Shown piece by piece: positions 40,446 through 50,454 of a stretch of DNA of 64,000 nt. Source of the DNA: Phocaeicola abscessus CCUG 55929. GTDB taxonomy: Bacteria > Bacteroidota > Bacteroidia > Bacteroidales > Bacteroidaceae. The DNA lies in the NCBI RefSeq assembly GCF_000312445.1, contig NZ_HE997182.1:880547-944546 (forward strand), given 5' to 3'. A program made the translations under genes and the position numbers. Position 1 is the stretch's first letter. Every line of letters begins with the position of its first letter. The notes beneath the pieces were generated by a model that was not told the DNA's origin, searched no databases, and saw only the letters and a program-made list of their open reading frames with translations.

Positions 40446-43400
40446 ATGAAAGAAAAGCTGCTTATCATGAAGTTCACACTGTTTTTTAGTTTTTTATTTG
40501 TATTTCAGGTATATGCGGAGAACATATATTCGCAAGCCTCCACAATTACCCTGAAACATGCTACGCTTACCTTAAGCGAACTTTTTTCGCAGATAGAGGA
40601 TCAAACGGACTATTTGTTCATTTACGACGAGGATGATGTGGAACTCAATCAGCAAGTAAAAATCGATTCAGATAACAACACAGTTGCCGGTATTCTCGCC
40701 AAAGCCTTGCAAGAGAGTGAAATCGGCTATGTATTCAATAATAACTATATTTCTCTTTACAAGAAGCCGGCCGACGTGATCGCTGAGGTCCCGCAGCAAT
40801 CGAAGAGACAGATTTCCGGAAAAATAGTCGACTCCATGGGAATGTCTATCATTGGAGCAAATATCCTCGAAAAAGGAACCACGAACGGGACTATTACCGA
40901 CGTGGACGGAAACTTTACCTTGCATGTCTCCGACAACCCGACACTGGTTATTTCTTATATCGGATATACTACCGTTGAAATCAAACCCGGAAACCGGCAA
41001 ACCGTAGATATCGTCCTGAAAGAAGATGCGGAATCGTTGGACGAAGTAGTGGTTGTAGGCTACGGAACGCAAAAGAAGGTCAATCTCACCGGATCGGTGT
41101 CTACGGTCAAATATAATAAGGAATTGGAGAACCGGCCGATTACGGATCCTTCCCAAGCGCTCTCGGGGAAAGTCTCCGGCGTATGGGCCAGTCAGAATTC
41201 CGGTGCTCCAGGTTCCGACGGGGCTACCATCCGGATTCGCGGATACGGCACGTTGAATAATACCGATCCTTTAATTCTGATCGACGGAATTGAAGGACGC
41301 ATGTCGGACGTCAATCCGAATGATATCGCCTCGATGACGGTGTTGAAAGATGCGGCATCGGCGGCCATCTACGGTTCTCGTGCGGCGAATGGCGTAGTGC
41401 TGATCGAAACGAAAAAAGGAAGAGGAGAGACGGTCAGTATCAATTATAATGGCTATTTCGGCGTACAACAATTGGGACGCCGGTACGATCTGATCACCGA
41501 CAGCCCGCACTATATGCAACTTTGGAACAAGGCCGTAACGAACGAAGGTGGCGATCCGTTATTCCCGCAAGAGGTGATCGATGCGTTTGCCTCGGGCAAC
41601 GATCCTTATAAATATCCGAGCACGAATTATTTCGACGAAGTGTTTCGCAACTCTTTTACCACTCAGCACAATTTATCTGCTACCTTCGGCGGAAAGAAGT
41701 CGAACAGCTATATCTCGGTGGGATATTTGAAAAATAACGGAATCATAAAGAATACCGATTCCGAACGTTATAACCTCTCGCTAAACAGCGAGGCTAAAGT
41801 CAGCGATTGGTTGACATTGGGCGGGAGGGCCCGAGTGATGAGAACGGTTTCCAACCAGTCGTTCGTCGACTATGATGGCGGTTATGACTCCGGCATCGAA
41901 CGGGTTTTCTATATGATCTCGAACGGACATCCGTTTTCTACTCCTTATTTACGGGACGGTAAAACCTACGGCGGTACGCAGGCTTTGTACCTGTCCGGTC
42001 CGAAAGCGGGATTACCTATTGTCGATACGCGGAATCCGTTCCCCGATTTGTATAACGGAAAGAACGAAACGACGACGAACTTCCTGAAAGGAAACGTATA
42101 CGCCACCCTTCGTTTGTTCGAGGGGTTCACCTTAAGCACCCAATATAACGGGCAGTATTGGAGCAAGAATATCGATAATTACAATCAATTGGCGACTTGT
42201 TATACGGATCTGGACGGATCCAACCCGACTAAACCGTTGGATTATCCCTCTACCCTCGAAATTGCTCGAATAATAACCGACGAGTATTATTCGACGTTCT
42301 TCGCCAACCTGAATTATGATCGGGTATTTAACGATGTGCACGATTTAAGCGTTCTGCTGGGATATCAACAGGAAGAGATGACCAGCCGTTATACGAAAGC
42401 CAAGACTACGGATCCGTCGAAGGCAGATTTGCACCAGGTCGTTTCCGGTACGAAGAATCCTTTTGCCGACGGTAATAAATATCGCTGGAGGATGCTCTCC
42501 TGGTTCGGAAGAATCAATTATGCCTTGAAGGGAAAGTACTTGGCCGAAGTCAATTTGCGCGCCGATGCCTCTTCGCGTTTCGCCAAAGGACACCGTTGGG
42601 GCGTTTTCCCGTCTTTCTCAGCCGGATGGCGTTTGGGGGAAGAGGCTTTCATTAGAAATACCGGACTCTTCGATAATCTGAAAGTACGGGCCTCCTGGGG
42701 CAAATTGGGTAATCAGAATATCGGAAAATCGAGTAATGCCGATTATTTTCCTTATCTGACGGTAATTACGCAGGACTATGCCAACAGTTACAATTTTAAC
42801 AACACTCTTTCTCCGGGAGCAGCGATCACGGCACTGGTCGATTCCGATATCACCTGGGAAACCACCACTTCCGCCGACGTAGGAATAGACATGGGCTTCC
42901 TGAATAATCGGCTGAATATCGAAGCCGACTATTTCCGACGTTTGACGACCGATATTATCGTGCAATTACCCATCCCTTCAGTTCTGGGTAATATGGGAGC
43001 ACCGTTTGAAAACGTAGGAAAGATGAAGAATACCGGTTTGGAATTGAATCTGAATTGGCAAGACCGGAATAAGGCCTCGGGACTGGCGTACAGCATCGGA
43101 GCTAATCTGACGTACGTGAATAATAAAGTGACGAAGTTCCGAGGAGGAAAGTCTCCGGATCAATTGTTCCTGATTCGGGAGGGTTATTCGTATAAAACAC
43201 TGTACGGCTTTATTCAGGAGGGAATTTATCAGACCGATGAAGAAGCGGCGACTCACATGAAGAATAACAGTTTTACCCCGAAAGCCGGTTATATTCGTTA
43301 TAAGGATGTGAACGGCGACGGGAAATTGGATTATCAGGATAAACAGGAGATCGGAAATACCATCCCGAAATTTACTTATGGTATCAATGGCAGTCTTGCG

Positions 43401-43847
43401 TGGAAAGGATTCGATTTGAGTTTTCAATTTTCCGGCATTGCAGGAGTTCACGGCTATTTCCGTAACGACTGGACTGTCCCGTTGGGAGTTTCCGGAGGCG
43501 TCGTTACCAAGAAATGGGAAAATGCCTGGACACCGGAGAATAAGAACAACGAAATACCGATGATTACGCTCGATGCCGACTGGCATCGTCAGGAATCTTC
43601 GTTCTGGTCGTGCAATATGTCCTGGTTCAAACTGAAAAACGTGCAGTTGGGCTATGAAGTACCGACAAATATCGCCAAGAGCTTATTTCTGCAAAAGCTG
43701 TATATCTATTTGAATGCGACCGACGTGTTCACTATCGTAAGCGATCAATACGAGGGATTCGACCCCGAACGGGATACGTTCGACAGGGGCGACTATCATT
43801 ATCCGATCCCTCGGGTATTTTCTCTCGGATTTAATTTGAGTTTTTGA
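40446..43847 (+). CDS. SusC/RagA-type TonB-linked outer-membrane protein with STN domain (PUL 2)
   Basis: A 1133-aa protein: signal peptide (FTLFFSFLFVFQVYA), STN domain (about 37-107, ITLKHATLTLSELFSQIEDQTDYLFIYDED), carboxypeptidase-regulatory-like domain (about 118-195, ISGKIVDSMGMSIIGANILEKGT), DEVVVVGYGT at about 199-208, plug (IRIRGYGTLNNTDPLILIDGIEG; ASAAIYGSRAANGVVLIETKKG) and a barrel ending in FSLGFNLSF. It imports a glycan fragment with the SusD encoded 26 bases downstream. The STN domain would signal to a FecR-type anti-sigma factor; the adjacent one is broken. Confidence 0.95.
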   Translation: MKEKLLIMKFTLFFSFLFVFQVYAENIYSQASTITLKHATLTLSELFSQIEDQTDYLFIYDEDDVELNQQVKIDSDNNTVAGILAKALQESEIGYVFNNNYISLYKKPADVIAEVPQQSKRQISGKIVDSMGMSIIGANILEKGTTNGTITDVDGNFTLHVSDNPTLVISYIGYTTVEIKPGNRQTVDIVLKEDAESLDEVVVVGYGTQKKVNLTGSVSTVKYNKELENRPITDPSQALSGKVSGVWASQNSGAPGSDGATIRIRGYGTLNNTDPLILIDGIEGRMSDVNPNDIASMTVLKDAASAAIYGSRAANGVVLIETKKGRGETVSINYNGYFGVQQLGRRYDLITDSPHYMQLWNKAVTNEGGDPLFPQEVIDAFASGNDPYKYPSTNYFDEVFRNSFTTQHNLSATFGGKKSNSYISVGYLKNNGIIKNTDSERYNLSLNSEAKVSDWLTLGGRARVMRTVSNQSFVDYDGGYDSGIERVFYMISNGHPFSTPYLRDGKTYGGTQALYLSGPKAGLPIVDTRNPFPDLYNGKNETTTNFLKGNVYATLRLFEGFTLSTQYNGQYWSKNIDNYNQLATCYTDLDGSNPTKPLDYPSTLEIARIITDEYYSTFFANLNYDRVFNDVHDLSVLLGYQQEEMTSRYTKAKTTDPSKADLHQVVSGTKNPFADGNKYRWRMLSWFGRINYALKGKYLAEVNLRADASSRFAKGHRWGVFPSFSAGWRLGEEAFIRNTGLFDNLKVRASWGKLGNQNIGKSSNADYFPYLTVITQDYANSYNFNNTLSPGAAITALVDSDITWETTTSADVGIDMGFLNNRLNIEADYFRRLTTDIIVQLPIPSVLGNMGAPFENVGKMKNTGLELNLNWQDRNKASGLAYSIGANLTYVNNKVTKFRGGKSPDQLFLIREGYSYKTLYGFIQEGIYQTDEEAATHMKNNSFTPKAGYIRYKDVNGDGKLDYQDKQEIGNTIPKFTYGINGSLAWKGFDLSFQFSGIAGVHGYFRNDWTVPLGVSGGVVTKKWENAWTPENKNNEIPMITLDADWHRQESSFWSCNMSWFKLKNVQLGYEVPTNIAKSLFLQKLYIYLNATDVFTIVSDQYEGFDPERDTFDRGDYHYPIPRVFSLGFNLSF

Positions 43848-43873
43848 TGTTTCATCTGCTAAATGAATGAATA

Positions 43874-45409
43874 ATGAAAAAAATAATGAACTATATCATG
43901 GTTGCGGCCGTCCTGACAGGATTGAACGCATGCGAAAGCTATTTAGATATATTGCCGGACGATAAGATTACGAGTGAAACATTCTGGACGTCGCCGGAGG
44001 ATGCGACACTCGCCCTGAACGGAATATACAGCGTGCTGAGAAATAATTACGTGTACGGCTACGGAGGCGGTTACGACGCCTGCACGCCGAATGCTTATCA
44101 GTGGGCGCATTGGGAAGGTAAGCAGAAACAAGTCGGGAATGGGACGATCACATCCGGCATCGGAGGGATTGTGTCCAACCGATGGAAGTATTGTTTTGAA
44201 GGAATCTATCGGGCCAATTATTTTCTGGAAAATGTGGATAAGATTCCGAATATGAATACCGCCGCTAAGGAGGTGATGTTAGGAGAGGTTTATTTCTTGC
44301 GTGCTTTGTTCTACGATTTGTTGGTACGCTCTTACGGAGGAGTTCCTTTGATTCTGAAAACGATAACTCCGGAAGAGGGGCGGACCCTAAGTCGCGCTTC
44401 GGCCGATGATATCTGGAAACAGGTGCGTTCGGATTACGACGAGGCCATCAAACGTTTGCCGAAAGATTCTCCGGATAACGGAAGAGCTACGTTGGGAGCG
44501 GCCTTGGGGATGAAAATGAAGACGTACATGTATACCTCCGAATGGGAGAACGCGTTGACATATTGTGACAAGATAGACGAATTGAAGAAGTATCAACTTT
44601 TCCCAAGCTATCACGGCTTGTTCCAGTATGAAAACGAAGGGAATGCGGAGACACTCTTCGCCCTGAGTTTTATGGACGGTGTATTCAAGCAGGGAAGTAT
44701 CTTCGACCGGTACTGGCAACCGCAAAATCTGAAGTACGGTATCGACGGTTCTAATTCAGTGGCGCCTACCCAGTTGTTGGTCGACGAGTATGAAACGTTG
44801 GACGGAAGCCTGGTCAATAAGGAAGAGCCGTATAAGAACCGGGACCCGCGTTTGGACTTTACCGTTTTGCGTCCGGGAGCTTACTTTCAAGGACAGCTCT
44901 ATCCGACAGAGATCATGAACCATACGGGACAGAAGGTCGGTTTCGGAATCCGTAAATACACGATCGAGACCATGCCGGTGGTGGGTACCCAGTCTCCACT
45001 GGATTTTATGATTCTTCGCTATGGAGACGTCTTGTTATGCCGTGCCGAAACCATGATCGAGCTGGATAAGAACATCGACGGCGCCATCGATCTGATTAAC
45101 CGTATCCGTACGGAACGTGAGGATGTGAAAATGCCGCTTGTTCCTAAAGGATTGAGCAAGGCCGAAGCCCGGAAAGTACTACGCCATGAACGTCGCATCG
45201 AACTGGCATTAGAAGGACAATTCTGGGATGATATCAAACGATGGAACGCCGGCCCCGAATATTATCCGTGTGACGTATACGGCGCACTGGGAGAGAAATT
45301 GGAAACGAAATTCCCGAACGGGTATGATTTGAAAAAAGATAATGTACTTCCGATTCCCGATAGCGAAATTTCTTTGAACAATAATTTGACGCAAAACTAT
45401 GGATATTAA
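43874..45409 (+). CDS. SusD/RagB-type glycan-binding lipoprotein (PUL 2)
   Basis: A 511-aa lipoprotein with lipobox LNAC (acylated Cys about residue 20) and the SusD opening ESYLDILPDDKITSETFWTSPEDATLALNGIYS. Further family marks are GEVYFLRALFYDLLVRSYGGVPLI, LRYGDVLLCRAETMIEL, AIDLINRIRTERE, RRIELALEGQFWDDIKRWNA and a C-terminal LPIPDSEISLNNNLTQN, which is the usual end of the family. It binds glycan at the cell surface as the lid of the SusC barrel. Confidence 0.95.
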   Translation: MKKIMNYIMVAAVLTGLNACESYLDILPDDKITSETFWTSPEDATLALNGIYSVLRNNYVYGYGGGYDACTPNAYQWAHWEGKQKQVGNGTITSGIGGIVSNRWKYCFEGIYRANYFLENVDKIPNMNTAAKEVMLGEVYFLRALFYDLLVRSYGGVPLILKTITPEEGRTLSRASADDIWKQVRSDYDEAIKRLPKDSPDNGRATLGAALGMKMKTYMYTSEWENALTYCDKIDELKKYQLFPSYHGLFQYENEGNAETLFALSFMDGVFKQGSIFDRYWQPQNLKYGIDGSNSVAPTQLLVDEYETLDGSLVNKEEPYKNRDPRLDFTVLRPGAYFQGQLYPTEIMNHTGQKVGFGIRKYTIETMPVVGTQSPLDFMILRYGDVLLCRAETMIELDKNIDGAIDLINRIRTEREDVKMPLVPKGLSKAEARKVLRHERRIELALEGQFWDDIKRWNAGPEYYPCDVYGALGEKLETKFPNGYDLKKDNVLPIPDSEISLNNNLTQNYGY

Positions 45410-45421
45410 AAAGAAAATCGT

Positions 45422-46411
45422 ATGAAATTATCACGTCGTTCTTTTTTAACTACAAGCGCTGCCGGCATAATGGCCGGTATGGGAATGTCTGGTATGGCGA
45501 AAGAGGGTGCATTCGGAACTTCTGATACGGTAACCGCAAGTGAACATGATTTGGCCGGGCGTTTGAAATTAGCGGTCTCGACTTATTCCTATTGGGGGTT
45601 CCGCGAACGGAAAGATTCGATAGAGTCTTGTATCCTGAAGGCTGCCGAGATGGGGATCGAGGGCGTGGATGTCTTACACCGTCAGATGGATAACGAAGAC
45701 AACGCTTATGTGCAGAAACTGAAACAGTTGGCCTACCGGAATGGAGTGGCGTTGGTTTGCCTTTGTATTCATCAGGGATGGGTCAACCCCAATAAAGAGT
45801 ATCGTCAGCGGATGGTAGATCATACGATCCGTTGTATCAATCTGGCTTATAAGATGGGTATTCCAGCTTTGCGGATCAATTCGGGAACGTGGGGAACCAG
45901 TGGTTCTTTCGATAACCTGATGAAAGCGCGCGGGATGGAAAAACCGATTGAAGGATATACCGAAAACGATGCGTTCGGATGGGTGGAAGATGCGATTTAT
46001 AAGTGCTTGTCGGTAGCCGAAGAGTGTGGGGTAACGCTTGCTTTGGAAAACCACTGGGGAATTGCCGGTACGCCCGAAGGTATGCTTCGTATCAAAAATG
46101 ATATCCATTCCGACTGGCTGAAATTATTGGTCGATACAGGCAATTTTCTCGAAGATCCTTACGACAAGTTGGCCCAAGTCTTGCCGGACGCGATTTTTAT
46201 CTCTGCGAAGACTTATAATGGAGGCGGTACTTGGTATACGCTCGATTTGGATTACGACCGGATCATCAAGCAGATCTTCGATGTAGGATTCAGAGGCTAT
46301 CTGACACTTGAGTTTGAAGGAAAAGAAAATCCCGACACGGCGGTTCCCTCCTGTATCAAGATGCTGAAAGGATACATCGATAAGTATTATACCAACTACA
46401 TTGCTCGTTAG
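45422..46411 (+). CDS. Tat-exported sugar phosphate isomerase/epimerase-like TIM-barrel protein (PUL 2)
   Basis: A 329-aa protein with a twin-arginine signal (KLSRRSFLTTSAAGIMAGMGMSG), hence folded before export to the periplasm. The rest is the xylose-isomerase-like TIM barrel (AP_endonuc_2): KLAVSTYSYWGF, AAEMGIEGVDVL, PALRINSGTWG, VTLALENHWG with a metal-ligand-like Glu, LLVDTGNF and GYLTLEFEG. Members isomerise, epimerise or otherwise modify sugars and inositols, and occur in PULs. The exact reaction is not readable. It follows SusD by 12 bases and is the only enzyme in PUL 2; a strong terminator follows. Confidence 0.88.
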   Translation: MKLSRRSFLTTSAAGIMAGMGMSGMAKEGAFGTSDTVTASEHDLAGRLKLAVSTYSYWGFRERKDSIESCILKAAEMGIEGVDVLHRQMDNEDNAYVQKLKQLAYRNGVALVCLCIHQGWVNPNKEYRQRMVDHTIRCINLAYKMGIPALRINSGTWGTSGSFDNLMKARGMEKPIEGYTENDAFGWVEDAIYKCLSVAEECGVTLALENHWGIAGTPEGMLRIKNDIHSDWLKLLVDTGNFLEDPYDKLAQVLPDAIFISAKTYNGGGTWYTLDLDYDRIIKQIFDVGFRGYLTLEFEGKENPDTAVPSCIKMLKGYIDKYYTNYIAR

Positions 46412-46457
46412 ATGTTTTCACCGGAATATGAGTCGGAACGAAGCCGGCGGGTGTATG

Positions 46458-46500
46458 AAAAGCCATAACTCTTTCCTCCAGGGAAAGAGTTATGGCTTTT
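46458..46500. terminator. Bidirectional terminator with perfect 19-bp stem
   Basis: AAAAGCCATAACTCTTTCC (46458-46476) pairs without error with 46482-46500 around a 5-base loop. The stem is flanked by A-run and T-run, so it can end transcription in both directions. It closes PUL 2. Confidence 0.92.
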
Positions 46501-46713
46501 CTCTCCCCCGAGAGGAGGAGCAAGGGCAGGAAGACGAGCATGAATGTTCCGATTGTCAAACGTGTTACCGCTTCGTCTTGTTTTACTTAATCGCTCCTTA
46601 TAAACTCAGTAAAATAAACGTGTGACATCGGCAAGATACTTTTGTTTTCTCCTTTAATAGGGGAGAATTTGTTTTAATTTCTAGTTTTTTTCGCGAAAAA
46701 AGTTTTGATTTTA

Positions 46714-46744
46714 TTTGTTGACTATAAAATTATACATATCTTTG
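46714..46744 (+). promoter_or_regulatory. Consensus promoter of the leucine operon
   Basis: TTTG (46714-46717), 19 bases, TATCTTTG (46737-46744): full match to the Bacteroidetes housekeeping promoter. The start site should be near 46751, just before the leader peptide. Confidence 0.85.
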
Positions 46745-46767
46745 CGTCGTTTTAAAAGCAAATAGTC

Positions 46768-46839
46768 ATGCAAGCGATAAATTCAAATATGTTGCTAACC
46801 GGCATTATTATTCTATTGATGAGGATCGATGGGAAGTGA
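46768..46839 (+). CDS. Leucine/isoleucine-rich leader peptide
   Basis: A 23-codon open frame starting 24 bases after the -7 element. Its core is MLLTGIIILLMRI: two Leu pairs and a run of three Ile, with further Ile near both ends. The stop codon TGA (46837-46839) falls in one arm of a predicted antiterminator. Translation of such peptides senses charged tRNA for the product amino acid; leucine and isoleucine fit the operon that follows. Confidence 0.85.
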   Translation: MQAINSNMLLTGIIILLMRIDGK

Positions 46840-46910
46840 TTGTCGTGCATGATAAAGATTGAAAATGATAGTTCGAACCTCTTTCACTTCCCTGTGCGAG
46901 AGGTTTTTTA
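46831..46910 (+). promoter_or_regulatory. Transcription attenuator of the leucine operon
   Basis: Terminator: AACCTCT (46876-46882) with AGAGGTT (46899-46905), inner CAC/GTG pairs, followed by TTTTTT up to 46909. Antiterminator: GGGAAGTGA (46831-46839, end of the leader peptide) is perfectly complementary to TCACTTCCC (46884-46892), which lies within the terminator hairpin. A ribosome that finishes the peptide covers the first arm and the terminator forms; one stalled at the Leu/Ile codons (46792-46818) leaves it free and lets transcription go on. Confidence 0.85.
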
Positions 46911-46946
46911 TTAGATACAAGACTGTAATTATATAAATGGAAGACA

Positions 46947-48443
46947 ATGAATGATAGATTGTTTATTTTCGATACCACTCTTCGGGATGGGGAACAAGTG
47001 CCTGGTTGCCAATTGAATACCGTAGAAAAGATTCAGGTAGCTAAACAGCTTGAAGCGCTCGGCGTAGACGTCATTGAGGCTGGTTTCCCGATTTCGAGTC
47101 CTGGGGATTTCAATTCGGTAGTCGAAATTTCGAAAGCCGTTACTTGGCCTGTGATTTGTGCGTTGACCCGTGCGGTAGAAAAAGATATCGATGTGGCGGC
47201 CGAATCCCTGAAATATGCCAAACGCAAACGTATTCACACGGGAATAGGCACCTCCGATTCCCATATCAAATATAAATTCAATGCTACGCGCGAAGAGATT
47301 ATCGAGCGGGCTGTCGCCGCGGTGAAATACGCCAAGAGATATGTGGAAGATGTAGAATTCTATGCGGAGGATGCAGGCCGGACGGCGAATGAATATTTGG
47401 CCAGAGTGGTCGAGGCTGTCATAAAGGCCGGCGCTACCGTCGTAAACATCCCCGATACTACCGGTTATTGTCTACCTAATGAATACGGCACCAAGATCAA
47501 CTATTTGATGGAGCATGTCGCAGGCATTGAAAAGGCGATAATTTCCACGCATTGCCATAACGATTTGGGCATGGCTACGGCTAATACGGTAAACGGGGTG
47601 TTAAATGGCGCAAGGCAGGTAGAGGTGACTGTCAACGGGATCGGCGAACGCGCAGGCAATACGTCGTTGGAAGAAATAGCCCTCATATTCAAATGTCATA
47701 AAGGGTTAGATATCCAGACCAATATCAATACTACTAAGATCTATCCGACGAGTCGAATGGTTTCCAGCTTGATGAATATGCCTGTTCAGCCGAACAAGGC
47801 CATTGTCGGACGGAATGCGTTTGCTCATTCGTCTGGCATTCACCAGGATGGCGTATTGAAGAATGTGCAGACATACGAGATCATTAATCCGATGGATGTG
47901 GGGATCGACGACAATGCGATCGTATTGACAGCGCGAAGTGGTCGGGCGGCATTGAAGTATCGGTTGCAGGTGCTTGGTGTCGAATTGAATCAGGACAAGT
48001 TGGATAAAGTGTATCAGGAATTCCTGAAATTGGCCGATAAGAAGAAAGAGATCAATGACGATGATATCCTGGTGTTGGCGGGAGCGGACAGATCGGTCAA
48101 CCATCATATCAAGATCGATTATCTTCAGGTGACGAGCGGTATCGGTGTACATTCCGTGGCGAGTCTCGGTTTAAATATTTCGGGCGAACATTTTGAGGCC
48201 GCAGCCTCGGGGAACGGGCCGGTGGATGCTGCGATTAATGCGTTGAAAAAAATCATTGATCGGAAGATGACTTTGAAAGAATTTACCATCCAAGCCATCA
48301 GCAAGGGTAGCGATGACATGGGGAAGGTGCACATGCAAGTAGAGTACGACGGGCACGAATATTACGGTTTCGGTGCGAATACGGATATCATAGCGGCCTC
48401 GGTCGAAGCCTATATCGATTGTATCAATAAGTTTAAAGGATAA
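46947..48443 (+). CDS. leuA: 2-isopropylmalate synthase
   Basis: A 498-aa enzyme that joins acetyl-CoA and 2-ketoisovalerate, the first step of leucine synthesis. The HMGL-like barrel has [16 protein letters not shown] at the start, the metal-site segment [14 protein letters not shown] and [16 protein letters not shown]. The linker [13 protein letters not shown] and a C-terminal LeuA regulatory domain (about 390-498; [38 protein letters not shown]) for leucine feedback follow. Length is normal for the family. First structural gene of the operon, behind the attenuator. Confidence 0.97.
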   Translation: MNDRLFIFDTTLRDGEQVPGCQLNTVEKIQVAKQLEALGVDVIEAGFPISSPGDFNSVVEISKAVTWPVICALTRAVEKDIDVAAESLKYAKRKRIHTGIGTSDSHIKYKFNATREEIIERAVAAVKYAKRYVEDVEFYAEDAGRTANEYLARVVEAVIKAGATVVNIPDTTGYCLPNEYGTKINYLMEHVAGIEKAIISTHCHNDLGMATANTVNGVLNGARQVEVTVNGIGERAGNTSLEEIALIFKCHKGLDIQTNINTTKIYPTSRMVSSLMNMPVQPNKAIVGRNAFAHSSGIHQDGVLKNVQTYEIINPMDVGIDDNAIVLTARSGRAALKYRLQVLGVELNQDKLDKVYQEFLKLADKKKEINDDDILVLAGADRSVNHHIKIDYLQVTSGIGVHSVASLGLNISGEHFEAAASGNGPVDAAINALKKIIDRKMTLKEFTIQAISKGSDDMGKVHMQVEYDGHEYYGFGANTDIIAASVEAYIDCINKFKG

Positions 48444-48447
48444 GAAA

Positions 48448-49830
48448 ATGGCCAATACGTTATTTGATAAAATATGGGATGCTCATGTCGTGCAACTGAT
48501 AGAGGATGGCCCTACGCAACTTTATATCGATCGGCTGTATTGTCATGAGGTCACTTCTCCGCAGGCTTTTGCCGGCTTGCGCGCCAGGGGGTTGAAATGT
48601 TTCCGTCCTCGACGAATCTTTTGTATACCCGATCATAATATACCGACTCACGATCAGCATGAAACCATTGCCGATCCGATTTCTAAAATACAGGTCGATA
48701 CGTTGGAGAAAAATGCAAGCGATTTCGGATTGAATTATTTCGGTATGATGCACCCTAAGAACGGCATCATCCATGTGGTGGGCCCGGAAGAAGGATTGAC
48801 GCTACCGGGAATGACCATCGTTTGCGGCGATTCGCATACTTCGACTCACGGCGCCGTAGGGGCTGTCGCTTTCGGTATCGGTACCAGTGAGGTGGAAATG
48901 GTGCTTGCATCCCAATGCATCTTGCAGGCAAAACCCCGAACGATGCGTATGACCGTTGACGGCGAATTGGGCAAAGGCGTGACGGCAAAAGATATGGCGT
49001 TGTATATGATGATGAAAATGACTACCGGAGGTGCTACCGGTTATTTCGTCGAATATGCTGGCTCCGCAGTCCGCAGTTTGACGATGGAAGGTCGGTTGAC
49101 CCTGTGTAATTTGAGTATTGAGATGGGAGCCCGTGGCGGCATGATCGCTCCGGACGAAACGACTTTCGCTTATCTGAAAGGACGCGAATACGCTCCCAAA
49201 GGCGAAGTCTGGGACAAAGCCGTCGCTTATTGGAAAACGTTGAAGAGTACGGAGGATGCGATCTTCGATAAAGAAGTGATCTTCCGGGCCGAAGATATTC
49301 AGCCCATGATTACGTACGGCACGAATCCGGGAATGGGAATCGGGATAACGGATGCCATCCCGACGGATAACACTTCAGCTTCTTTCGCCAAATCGTTGAA
49401 TTACATGGGCTTTAAACCCGGAGAGAAATTATTGGGGAAAAAGATTGATTATGTCTTTTTAGGTGCATGTACCAATGGTAGAATCGAAGATTTCCGCATA
49501 TTCGCTTCCATGGTGAAGGGAAAGAAAAAGGCTGCGGACGTGGTGGCCTGGTTGGTTCCAGGATCGTGGATGGTCAAACGACAGATCGAAGCCGAGGGAT
49601 TGGATGAAATACTGCACGAGTCGGGATTCGAAATTCGTCAGCCGGGATGTTCGGCATGCTTGGCTATGAACGACGACAAAATACCTGCCGGGAAATATGC
49701 CGTTTCTACTAGCAATAGGAATTTCGAAGGCCGACAGGGACCCGGATCGAGAACGATGTTGGCCAGTCCGCTTGTGGCCGCCGCCGCTGCCATTACCGGT
49801 AGAATTACCGATCCGAGAGATTTAATATAA
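48448..49830 (+). CDS. leuC: 3-isopropylmalate dehydratase large subunit
   Basis: A 460-aa aconitase-family subunit that isomerises 2- to 3-isopropylmalate together with LeuD. Visible marks are [44 protein letters not shown] and the iron-sulfur ligands: one Cys in [13 protein letters not shown] and two in [13 protein letters not shown]. The end ([30 protein letters not shown]) is typical. It starts four bases after leuA. Confidence 0.97.
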   Translation: MANTLFDKIWDAHVVQLIEDGPTQLYIDRLYCHEVTSPQAFAGLRARGLKCFRPRRIFCIPDHNIPTHDQHETIADPISKIQVDTLEKNASDFGLNYFGMMHPKNGIIHVVGPEEGLTLPGMTIVCGDSHTSTHGAVGAVAFGIGTSEVEMVLASQCILQAKPRTMRMTVDGELGKGVTAKDMALYMMMKMTTGGATGYFVEYAGSAVRSLTMEGRLTLCNLSIEMGARGGMIAPDETTFAYLKGREYAPKGEVWDKAVAYWKTLKSTEDAIFDKEVIFRAEDIQPMITYGTNPGMGIGITDAIPTDNTSASFAKSLNYMGFKPGEKLLGKKIDYVFLGACTNGRIEDFRIFASMVKGKKKAADVVAWLVPGSWMVKRQIEAEGLDEILHESGFEIRQPGCSACLAMNDDKIPAGKYAVSTSNRNFEGRQGPGSRTMLASPLVAAAAAITGRITDPRDLI

Positions 49831-49851
49831 TCTGTTGTAAAAAATAGAGTG

Positions 49852-50454
49852 ATGAAGCAAAAATTCGAGGTAATAATCAGTACGTGCGTACCTCTCCCTT
49901 TGGAAAATGTAGATACCGACCAGATTATACCGGCACGTTTTTTAAAAGCTACTACGCGGGATGAAAAATTTTTCGGTGATAATTTATTCCGCGATTGGAG
50001 GTATCACCCGGATGGTTCGATAAACAGGAAGTTCGTATTGAATGACCCCACATACGGGGGAGAAATCTTGGTCGCCGGCAAGAACTTCGGTTCAGGATCG
50101 AGCCGCGAGCATGCGGCGTGGGCCATTGCGGGCTACGGATTCAGGGTGGTTATCTCCAGTTTCTTCGCCGATATACATAAAAATAATGAGTTGAACAATT
50201 TCGTGCTTCCCGTAGTCGTCAGCGAAGAATTCTTGCGGGAGTTGTTTCGGTCGATCAGCGCTGATCCTAAGACAGAAGTGGAAGTGAATCTCCCCGCTCA
50301 GACGGTTACAAACAAGGCGACGGGACGGAGTGAAAAGTTCGAGATCAATGCTTATAAGAAACATTGCCTAATGAACGGATTGGACGATATCGACTTCTTA
50401 TTGAGCCATAAAGATAAAATAGAATCATGGGAAAACAAACAGGTGTCCAAATAG
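49852..50454 (+). CDS. leuD: 3-isopropylmalate dehydratase small subunit
   Basis: A 200-aa swivel-domain subunit that completes the LeuCD dehydratase. PLENVDTDQIIPARFLK and GKNFGSGSSREHAAWAIAGYGFRVVISSFFADI are the LeuD signatures; NELNNFVLPVVV follows. ATG at 49852 is preferred over the GTG directly before it. The last 28 bases overlap the next gene in another frame, so translation is probably coupled. Confidence 0.96.
   Translation: MKQKFEVIISTCVPLPLENVDTDQIIPARFLKATTRDEKFFGDNLFRDWRYHPDGSINRKFVLNDPTYGGEILVAGKNFGSGSSREHAAWAIAGYGFRVVISSFFADIHKNNELNNFVLPVVVSEEFLRELFRSISADPKTEVEVNLPAQTVTNKATGRSEKFEINAYKKHCLMNGLDDIDFLLSHKDKIESWENKQVSK

Noticed and set aside
46840..46946. T-box riboswitch before leuA
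   Set aside because: No T-box motif or specifier stem was seen; the Leu/Ile leader peptide with its complementary arms explains the leader.
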